NCBI GenBank assembly: GCA_028819475.1
Contig: JAPPLJ010000020.1
Location: 42,100 to 106,099, forward strand
Direction of reading: 5' to 3'
DNA length: 64,000 nt
Source of the DNA: Rhodospirillaceae bacterium
Lineage (GTDB): Bacteria; Pseudomonadota; Alphaproteobacteria; Bin65
Position 1 is the first letter of the stretch, and every line of letters starts with the position of its first letter. The notes beneath the pieces are model-generated. The model was not told where the DNA came from and made no database searches. It saw only the letters and a program-made list of their open reading frames with translations. Below, piece after piece: positions 10,772 through 17,631 of the stretch. Position numbers and translations under genes: made by a program.

Positions 10772-13700
10772 GTGAGCGAGAGTCCGTTCCACCGCCTGAG
10801 CACGCCACCGTCACCGTCCGATCCGGATATGCTGGCGCGCAATCTGGAGCGATGGTCGACCGCGGTCGAAGAGGAACTCGAGGGCGAAGCGCGGCTCGAT
10901 GCAACGCGCTTGCTCGACAGTCGGAACGGGCGGCTCCTGCGCGCATGTTTCGGCAATAGTCCCTTTCTTTCGGAATGTCTATTGAAGCATCCGGACTTCG
11001 CGCTGGCGTGCTTCACCGTCGGCTATGACACGGCGATCCGGTCCGCGCTGGAGGATGCCCGCAAGGCGCTCGCCGCGACCGGAAAAATCGACTCCGTCGC
11101 CCGCATCCTGCGCGTCGCGCGCCGCCAGGTCGCGCTCGGCATCGCGCTTGCCGACCTGTCGGGCGCGTGGGCGGTCCCGGCGATTACGGCGACGCTCAGC
11201 GATTTTGCCGACTGGGCCATCGGCTCCGCCCTGGAGGCCCTGCTGCGCGAAGCCGCGGGCCGCGATGCCCTGACCCTGGATCCGAAAGGGCTCTCGCCGG
11301 CCCGCAACTGCGGCGTGTTCGTGATCGGCATGGGAAAGCTGGGCGCCCACGAGCTGAACTATTCGAGCGACATCGACCTGATCGTCTTCTTCGACCCTGA
11401 GGTCGTGCCGATCGCGCGGCCCGAACGGCTCCAGCGCGAGATGGTGCGGCTGACCCAGGGCCTGGTCGACCTGCTGCACAAGCGCACGGCGGACGGCTAC
11501 GTCTTCCGTACCGACCTGCGCCTGCGGCCGGACCCGGCCTCGACCCCGGTCGCCCTCTCCGTCGACGCGGCCGAGGTCTACTACGAAAGCATGGGCCAGA
11601 ACTGGGAGCGCGCCGCGATGATCAAGGCGCGCATCGTGGCCGGCGACATGGCCGCGGGCACGGCCTTCCTGGAGCGGCTGCGGCCGTTCATCTGGCGCCG
11701 CAGCCTGGATTTCGCGACAATTCAGGATGTCCATTCCATCAAGCGCCAGATCAACGCCCGGCGCGGCGGCGGCACCATCCGTTCGCCGCGCGGCCTGCCG
11801 GGCCACGATGTCAAGCTGGGCCGGGGCGGCATTCGCGAAATCGAGTTTTTCGCCCAGACCCAACAGCTCATCTTCGGCGGTCGCGACGCCAGCCTGCGCG
11901 AACGCGCCACGGTCCGGGCGATCGATTCGCTGGTGGCGGCCGACCGGGTCGAGCCGCGGGCCGCACACGATCTGACCGAAGCCTACGAATTCCTGCGCAC
12001 CGTCGAACATCGTATCCAGATGGTCGAGGACCGGCAGACCCAGACGCTGCCGGACGATGCCGCCGAGTTCGGCGCCTTCGCCACCTTCATGGGCTATCCC
12101 TCGGCCGACGCCTTTCTGGCCGCGCTGTTCCACCATCTCCAGCGGGTCGAAAGCCACTATGCCGGCCTGTTCGAGGAGGCGCCCGACCTGGGCGGGCCGA
12201 GCAGCCTGGTGTTCACCGGCGGCGACCACGACCCGGACACGCTCAACACGCTTTCCACGCTCGGATTTGCCGAGCCCGAGACGGTTTCATCCGTGATACG
12301 GGGCTGGCACCACGGCCGCTACAGGGCGACCCACAGCGACCGGGCCCGGCAGCTGCTGACGGAGCTGACCCCCACCCTGCTTCAGGCGATCGGCAGTTCG
12401 CCGGCGCCGGACGAGGCGTTTCGCCGGCTCGACGCGTTTATCCGCAGCCTGCCGGCCGGCGTGCCGCTGTTCTCGCTTCTGCACGCCAACCCGAAACTGC
12501 TCGACCTGATCGCCGAAATCATGGGCACGGCGCCCGAACTGGCGGGAACGCTGGGACGGCGGCCCACCCTGTTCGACGCGCTGCTCGACCGCGGATTTTT
12601 CGACCGGGTGCCGGACCGGCAGGCGATGACCGACGGTCTTGCCGAATCCCTTCCCGTCGATTGCAGCTTCGAGGAGAGCCTGGACGCGGTCCGCCGCTGG
12701 TGCGCCGAGGCGCGCTTCGGGATCGGCGTGCGCTTCCTGCACGGCAGAATCTCGGCGGCGGAGGCCGGCGGCGCCTATGCCGATGTCGCGGATACGGCGG
12801 TAACGGCCATCCTGCCGCGTGTCGAAGCGGCGTTTGCCGAAAAGCACGGCCGCTTTGAGGACGGAAGCTTCTGTATCGTCGGGCTCGGCAAGCTCGGCGG
12901 CCGGGAACTCACGGCAACCTCCGACCTCGATCTGCTGTTCGTGTATGACGACCGGATCGGCGAGGCCCAATCGGACGGCGCGAAACCGCTGGCGCTCAGC
13001 CTCTACCATGCGCGCTTCGCCCAACGCCTGTTCAGTGCGCTGACGGCGCCGACGGCCGAAGGCGGCCTTTTCGAGGTCGATCTCCGGTTGCGACCCTTCG
13101 GCAACAAGGGGCCGCTGGCGACGAGTTTCTCGGCGTTCGAGGACTACCAGGCCAACCATGCCTGGACCTGGGAGCAGATGACGATCACCCGTGCCCGGGT
13201 TATCGCCGGAACCAAAGCTCTGGCGCGCGATGTCATGGCGGTCACGACCCGGTCCGTCAACCGGCCGCGCGAGGCGGCGAAGCTGGCGGCCGACGTCGCC
13301 GACATGCGGCGGCGGCTGGCCGAGAACCGCGAGGCGCCGACGGTCTGGCACGTCAAGAATATGCCCGGCGGCATCCTCGACATCGAGTTCGTCGCGCAAT
13401 TCCTGATCCTGCTGCACAGCAACGCCCACCCGGACCTGCGGCACGCAAATACCGCCGCAGCCCTGACGGCGCTGCGAAAGGCGGGATGCATCGATCCGGA
13501 CGATGCCGATACGCTGCTCCGGGCCGCCGGCCTCTGGCAGACGATCCAGGCGATCCTGCGGCTGACCGGCGCCACGCTTGACGCGGACGGTCGGCCGCCG
13601 GCCTCGCTGCATCCCCTGCTCTGCCGCGCGGCCGATCAGCCCGATATCCGCGTGCTGGAAGCCGAAATGACGGAACTGGCCGGCGCCGTTCGCCGGATCT

Positions 13701-13795
13701 TCGACCGTGCGGTGACCGAAACCGCGGCGGGCGCCGCACCGGCCGAAACCGGCCCGCTGCCGTCCCACGCGCTGGATGCCGGCCAGGGAGACTGA
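10772..13795 (+). CDS. glnE: Glutamine synthetase adenylyltransferase/deadenylase
   Basis: About 1007 residues. GlnE adds or removes AMP on glutamine synthetase in response to PII and glutamine. Both nucleotidyltransferase domains are visible: the N-terminal deadenylase (GMGKLGAHELNYSSDIDLI) and the C-terminal adenylylase (GLGKLGGRELTATSDLDLL), each with the GxxDxD metal site. The start is uncertain: GTG at 10772 (reading VSESPFHRLS), GTG at 10673, or ATG at 10829. I chose 10772 because 10673 would leave only 35 bp between divergent genes and adds a non-conserved Ala/Pro-rich stretch. Confidence 0.93.
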   Translation: MSESPFHRLSTPPSPSDPDMLARNLERWSTAVEEELEGEARLDATRLLDSRNGRLLRACFGNSPFLSECLLKHPDFALACFTVGYDTAIRSALEDARKALAATGKIDSVARILRVARRQVALGIALADLSGAWAVPAITATLSDFADWAIGSALEALLREAAGRDALTLDPKGLSPARNCGVFVIGMGKLGAHELNYSSDIDLIVFFDPEVVPIARPERLQREMVRLTQGLVDLLHKRTADGYVFRTDLRLRPDPASTPVALSVDAAEVYYESMGQNWERAAMIKARIVAGDMAAGTAFLERLRPFIWRRSLDFATIQDVHSIKRQINARRGGGTIRSPRGLPGHDVKLGRGGIREIEFFAQTQQLIFGGRDASLRERATVRAIDSLVAADRVEPRAAHDLTEAYEFLRTVEHRIQMVEDRQTQTLPDDAAEFGAFATFMGYPSADAFLAALFHHLQRVESHYAGLFEEAPDLGGPSSLVFTGGDHDPDTLNTLSTLGFAEPETVSSVIRGWHHGRYRATHSDRARQLLTELTPTLLQAIGSSPAPDEAFRRLDAFIRSLPAGVPLFSLLHANPKLLDLIAEIMGTAPELAGTLGRRPTLFDALLDRGFFDRVPDRQAMTDGLAESLPVDCSFEESLDAVRRWCAEARFGIGVRFLHGRISAAEAGGAYADVADTAVTAILPRVEAAFAEKHGRFEDGSFCIVGLGKLGGRELTATSDLDLLFVYDDRIGEAQSDGAKPLALSLYHARFAQRLFSALTAPTAEGGLFEVDLRLRPFGNKGPLATSFSAFEDYQANHAWTWEQMTITRARVIAGTKALARDVMAVTTRSVNRPREAAKLAADVADMRRRLAENREAPTVWHVKNMPGGILDIEFVAQFLILLHSNAHPDLRHANTAAALTALRKAGCIDPDDADTLLRAAGLWQTIQAILRLTGATLDADGRPPASLHPLLCRAADQPDIRVLEAEMTELAGAVRRIFDRAVTETAAGAAPAETGPLPSHALDAGQGD

Positions 13796-13800
13796 GTCCA

Positions 13801-13843
13801 TGCCGCTTGCCGAAGGCGGCACGGCCCGGATTTTCGCCGGGCC
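13801..13843. terminator. Paired hairpins between convergent glnE and VOC gene
   Basis: Two stem-loops follow glnE. The first, 13801-13821, has an 8-bp stem including one G-T pair and a 5-nt loop. The second, 13823-13843, has a perfect GGCCCGG/CCGGGCC stem and a 7-nt loop containing TTTT. They lie between convergent stops and could stop transcription from both sides. No clear U-tract follows, so this may be a Rho-assisted or weak terminator. Confidence 0.5.
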
Positions 13844-13863
13844 TGCCGGGTCGCGGGCCTGCC

Positions 13864-14433
13864 CTATGCCGAGGGCCGCTGCGCCGGATCGAGCCCCAGT
13901 TCTTCGGCAAAGCGGGCGCGCCAACGCTCGACCGGTTCCGCCGTCGGCTCGGTTTCGAGCATCCGTCTGGTGATCTCGGCGATCTCCCCGTCGCTCAGGG
14001 AGAGGTCCAGGTTGTCGGCGTAGTAGGGCTGGTTCACATACCAGGGGGTATCGACGAAGGCTTCGGTGCGGTTGCCCTCCGGGTCGTGGCAATAGACGGC
14101 CCAGGAGACCCCGTGGTTCATGGTGTGGACGCCGGTGACGCCGGGATAGTCCTGAAGCGCCCGGTGGATCTGTCTGAGCCGGTCGAGGTCGTTCACCTCG
14201 AAGGACATGTGGTTGTAGTGAACGCCCTCCCTCGACGTTCGTCCCTCGTAGAGCACCAGCTGGTGGTGGTCCCTCGGGTCGGCGCAGAGAAATACGATCT
14301 CGCCCGTCTCCCCGGCAATGCCGCGATCGGTGACACGAAGGCCATAGACGGTGGTGAAGAAGTCCACCATCCGGTCGACGTCGAAAACGTGGAACCCGGC
14401 ATGGCTCAGTCGGATCGACGGTCTCAGAGTCAT
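13864..14433 (-). CDS. VOC-family (glyoxalase/extradiol dioxygenase-like) protein
   Basis: 189 residues. Two beta-alpha-beta-beta-beta modules of the vicinal oxygen chelate fold are visible. Metal-ligand candidates are H11 in LSHAGFHVFD, His in YNHMSFEV, and Glu in GNRTEAFVDTPW. The arrangement resembles extradiol dioxygenases of aromatic degradation, but the substrate is unknown. It follows an SDR gene 116 bp upstream on the same strand, suggesting a shared catabolic or detoxifying role (inference). Confidence 0.85.
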   Translation of the reverse strand: MTLRPSIRLSHAGFHVFDVDRMVDFFTTVYGLRVTDRGIAGETGEIVFLCADPRDHHQLVLYEGRTSREGVHYNHMSFEVNDLDRLRQIHRALQDYPGVTGVHTMNHGVSWAVYCHDPEGNRTEAFVDTPWYVNQPYYADNLDLSLSDGEIAEITRRMLETEPTAEPVERWRARFAEELGLDPAQRPSA

Positions 14434-14549
14434 GGAAGCCTCCCGATCGGGACGTGGCCGTTACCTTGACCGGCGCGCCGCAGCGGAGCGCGCACCGGAG
14501 CCGTTCTGTTTCGGCGGTGGCCGAACCGTCAACGGCGGCGGCCGGCCGG

Positions 14550-15251
14550 TCAGAACTTCTCCACCCATGGCCGCAGCTCGACCTCCCAGGTCCAGGCGCT
14601 GCGGTGCTGGCGGTGGACGTGAAGGTAGGTCTCGGCGATGGCGTCCGGCAGCAGCAGCCCGTCGTCGCCCCTGTCGTTGCGCGGATCGTCCGGGCCCGCG
14701 CTGATGCCGCCGTCGATCACGAAATGGGCGACGTGAAGGCCCTTCGGCTGCAACTCCCGCGCCATGCTCTGGGCCAGGCCGCGCAAGCCGAACTTGCCCA
14801 TCGCGAAGGACGCCGACTGCGGATAGCCCTTCACGCTTGCCGAGGCGCCGGTGAACTGGATCGAGCCGCTGCCGCGCGGCAGCATCAGCTGCGCTGCCTT
14901 CTGGCCGACCAGAAAACCGCCATAGCAGGAGATGAGCAGCGCCTTGCGCACCTCCTCCCGGTCGAGGCCGGAAAGCGGGCCGCGCTCGCGGTAGCTCGGA
15001 TTGTAGACCACCAGGTCGGGCACGCCGTGGTCGGCGACCGCCGCGTCGTACAGCGCGTCCACGGAAGCGCCGTCGATGGCGTCGCATACGCGCGCCGTCG
15101 CGCCGGTCTCGGCGATCAGCCCGGCCAGCTTGCCGGTATCGCGCGCCGCCACTGTCACCGCCATGCCCTGCGCCGCGCACAGCCGCGCCAGCGATGCGCT
15201 GAGGCCCGGGCCCGTGCCGACGATGAGCGCGGATTCTCTGGTCTCGGTCAT
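14550..15251 (-). CDS. SDR-family oxidoreductase lacking the catalytic tyrosine
   Basis: 233 residues, Rossmann-fold short-chain dehydrogenase/reductase. The nucleotide loop is VGTGPGLSASLARL. The YNPSYRERGPL segment stands where classical SDRs have NNAG. The usual YxxxK reads F149-AMG-K153, so the proton-donor tyrosine is a phenylalanine. A C-terminal LHVAHFVIDG stretch marks a subgroup of SDRs that often has this change. Start at ATG 15251 (MTETRESALIVG). It may be a reductase with altered chemistry or a binding protein; function unknown. Confidence 0.85.
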   Translation of the reverse strand: MTETRESALIVGTGPGLSASLARLCAAQGMAVTVAARDTGKLAGLIAETGATARVCDAIDGASVDALYDAAVADHGVPDLVVYNPSYRERGPLSGLDREEVRKALLISCYGGFLVGQKAAQLMLPRGSGSIQFTGASASVKGYPQSASFAMGKFGLRGLAQSMARELQPKGLHVAHFVIDGGISAGPDDPRNDRGDDGLLLPDAIAETYLHVHRQHRSAWTWEVELRPWVEKF

Positions 15252-15368
15252 GCCTGTTCCCCCGATCGGTCCGTCGGACGATAGGTAGCGCGGCGGCGTG
15301 CGCTGCGGGGAGGACATGGTGACGCCCGGCCCTGCCGGCCGTTCCGCCTGAAACGGTGGCCCGCTCCG

Positions 15369-16482
15369 TTACGCTTCGCGTTTTGCACCGATTTTTGCGG
15401 CAAGCGCCGCTTCGAGGAAGCCGTCGATGTCGCCGTCGAGCACGCCCTGGGCGTTGCCCTTCTCGACGTTGGTGCGCAGGTCTTTCACCATCTGGTAGGG
15501 GTGCAGCACATAGGAGCGGATCTGGTGGCCCCAGCCGATCTCGCTCTTGGCCTCGTGCGCTTCCTGGACCTCCGCCTCGCGTTTCTGAAGTTCCAGTTCA
15601 AACAGTCGGGCGCGAAGCAGTTTCCAGGCCTCCGCCCGGTTGCGGTGCTGGGAGCGGTCGTTCTGGCACTGCACGACGATTCCCGTCGGCGTATGGGTCA
15701 GGCGGACGGCGCTGTCGGTCTTGTTGACATGCTGGCCGCCGGCGCCGGACGCCCGGTAGGTGTCGACCCGGACCTGCGATTCGTCGATCTCGATCTCGAT
15801 ATCGTCGTCGACCACCGGATAGACCCAGGCCGAGGCGAAGCTGGTATGACGCCGGGAACTCGTGTCGTAGGGCGAGATGCGCACGAGGCGATGCACGCCG
15901 CTTTCCGTCTTGAGCCAGCCATAGGCGTTGTCGCCGTTGATGCGCAGGGTCGTGGATTTGATGCCGGCCTCTTCGCCGAGGCTCTCCTCCAGCCATTCGA
16001 TCCCGTAGCCGTGGGCGTCGGCCCAGCGGGTGTACATGCGCACCAGCATCTCGGCCCAGTCCTGGCTCTCGGTGCCGCCGGCGCCGGCATGGATCTCGAG
16101 GAAGCAGTCGTTGCCGTCCGCCTCGCCGGACAGCAGGCTCTCGAGCTGCCGCTTGGCCGCAACGGCCTGCAACGCGGTGAGCGCCTTCTCGGCGTCGTCC
16201 AGGGTCTCGGCGTCCTCTTCCTCTTCGGCGAGGGCGATCAGTTCGAGCGTATCCTCGAATTCCTGTTCCAGCGCGCGAAACCCGGCGAGGCGTTTTTCGG
16301 TCGCGGTGCGTTCGCGCATGACCGCTTGGGCGCGGTCGGCATCGTTCCACAAATCCGGTTCTTCGGCCTGGGCGTTCAGAACGCCGAGGCGCCGTTCCAG
16401 GGCCTCCGGGTCAAAGATGCCTCCTCAGCAGCCCGATCGACTGCCTGATTTCATCGGCAACCGCCTGGGTTTCCGCTTTCAT
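15369..16482 (-). CDS. prfB: Peptide chain release factor 2 (programmed +1 frameshift)
   Basis: RF2 releases peptides at UGA and UAA. The gene begins at ATG 16482. The first 23 codons end at CTT, followed in frame by TGA (16413-16411). Skipping base 16413 joins the long downstream frame (16412 to 15369), giving a 370-residue protein starting [12 protein letters not shown]. The GGQ catalytic motif ([10 protein letters not shown], about 248-250) is intact. The stop-codon recognition tripeptide reads SPY (about 203-205), where E. coli has SPF. This is normal RF2 recoding, not a pseudogene. It is third in the amidase-PBP1A-prfB order, separated from PBP1A by a toxin-antitoxin pair. Confidence 0.96.
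16410..16425 (-). promoter_or_regulatory. RF2 autoregulatory frameshift site
   Basis: Read on the minus strand: AGGAGGCATCTTTGAC. It has an internal Shine-Dalgarno-like AGGAGG, a 3-nt spacer, the slippery CUU codon, then the UGA stop followed by C. These are the elements of the classical prfB recoding site: low RF2 slows termination at UGA and lets the ribosome slip +1. The stimulator here is a full AGGAGG, 3 nt ahead of CUU. Confidence 0.95.
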
Positions 16483-16658
16483 GTCAGCCTTCAGCGATGG
16501 GTCCGGGCCGGAATGCCGTCCCGGAAAGGATCATGCCAGTCCGGCGCGTTCGTCTATCACGACCGCTTGTCCGGAAGGAAGGCCGGGGCTTGTTTCCTCC
16601 CGGCGCCGGTCGTCCCGTAGGCCGTCTCGTCCCTTTCGGCGGAGTCCGCCGCGGCACG

Positions 16659-17222
16659 CTATCCGTCGCCGAACATGGCCCGGATCGTGCCGATGGCGAT
16701 GAACATCCGCTCCGGGCGATCCTGAAAGCTCCGAAAACCGAGGCGGCGGTAAAACGCCATACGACGGGCGAAGGTCTCGTTTCCGCCGTCGCCGATCACA
16801 TCGAGAACGACCAGCTTGAGCCCTACCTCACCTGCGACATTCCGGGCGCGGGCAAGCGCGTCGATGGCAAGGTCCGACCCGAGTCCCTTGCCTTGCCAGC
16901 TAAGGTCCACGGCAATCATGGAGAGGTACAGCGCCGGGATGCTGCCCGTGTTGGGCGCGCGTTTGGGGCGGTCGGCTCCGAGATCCCCGGTCGCGACCGC
17001 ATGGGCATTCAGCGCATAGTAGCCCAGGATTTTGGGCGAGCCCTCGGCCACCGCGACGAATACCCGCGTAAAGTCGTCTTTCTGCTGCTTCCTCGCGCTG
17101 AACCGCAGAAAGTTGTCGAGGCGCTCCGTGCCGCAGGAAAAGCCCGACCGCTCATGCCGGGCAGGATCGAACGGCTCGATGACGATTGTGAAATCGGCCT
17201 CGCGGTCTCCGTCACCCTGCAT
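16659..17222 (-). CDS. GNAT acetyltransferase, TacT-like toxin
   Basis: 187 residues. The N-terminal FSCGTERLDNFL pattern, the acetyl-CoA pyrophosphate loop Q110GKGLG, and the late tyrosine Y158 in FYRRLGF match GNAT toxins of the TacT/AtaT type, which acetylate charged tRNA to stop translation (family knowledge). Its start overlaps the stop of the upstream DUF1778 gene by 11 bp, the usual antitoxin-first, translationally coupled layout. Which aminoacyl-tRNA it modifies cannot be told from sequence. Confidence 0.88.
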   Translation of the reverse strand: MQGDGDREADFTIVIEPFDPARHERSGFSCGTERLDNFLRFSARKQQKDDFTRVFVAVAEGSPKILGYYALNAHAVATGDLGADRPKRAPNTGSIPALYLSMIAVDLSWQGKGLGSDLAIDALARARNVAGEVGLKLVVLDVIGDGGNETFARRMAFYRRLGFRSFQDRPERMFIAIGTIRAMFGDG

Positions 17223-17523
17223 TGGCGATCCGGGAGCGGTATCCGCGAACCGCGTCCCGAGCCGCCCTTGTCGGCGGCGGCGGATTGTCGAGCGCCTCCA
17301 GCAGCGTCCGCCGGTCGCGCTCCGAAAGCGCCGTGGTCTGATGCTCGCGCAGAACCCGCTCCGCCTCCCGCGCGGCCGACGCCCTGACGAACGCCGAGAG
17401 CTTGACCCCTGTCAGTTCCGCGGCGCGCGACATGAGCGCCTTTTCGCTCGGCCTCACGCGCATCTCGAGGTGGTCGGTTGCCTTCTCGTCCGAAAGCGCT
17501 TCGACATCCCTGAAGTCCAACAC
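17212..17523 (-). CDS. DUF1778 antitoxin, TacA-like
   Basis: 103 residues. A ribbon-helix-helix N-terminal part (HLEMRVRPSEKALMSRAAEL, then KLSAFVRASAAREAERVL) is followed by a tail that would wrap the toxin. DUF1778 proteins pair with GNAT toxins and repress their own promoter. The start is a GTG at 17523, supported by GGAGGG 7 bp upstream. It lies directly behind a good promoter with an overlapping palindrome. Confidence 0.9.
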   Translation of the reverse strand: MLDFRDVEALSDEKATDHLEMRVRPSEKALMSRAAELTGVKLSAFVRASAAREAERVLREHQTTALSERDRRTLLEALDNPPPPTRAARDAVRGYRSRIANAG

Positions 17524-17538
17524 GGCGACACCCTCCGG

Positions 17539-17578
17539 ATTGTCCCGACAATGTAGGTATATCTCCTGCCTGCGTCAA
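17539..17578 (-). promoter_or_regulatory. Promoter and operator of the toxin-antitoxin pair
   Basis: Minus strand: TTGACG (17578-17573), a 17-bp spacer, and TACATT (17555-17550). A palindrome with perfect 6-bp arms, ATTGTC-CC-GACAAT (17539-17552), overlaps the -10 end and the start-site region. A ribbon-helix-helix antitoxin bound here would block RNA polymerase, as expected of TA autoregulation (inference). Confidence 0.65.
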
Positions 17579-17631
17579 TCCTGGGCCCAGCGGTTAGACC
17601 CCGCGAAGCCATCCTGACCGTCGGCCGGCAT

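Noticed and set aside
15840..15880. RF2 tripeptide SPY instead of SPF as altered stop reading
   Set aside because: SPY is, to my knowledge, a usual form in alphaproteobacterial RF2, so it is not evidence of recoding.
15369..16352. prfB as a 5'-truncated or broken gene
   Set aside because: The upstream 23 codons and CTTTGAC site show normal RF2 frameshifting.
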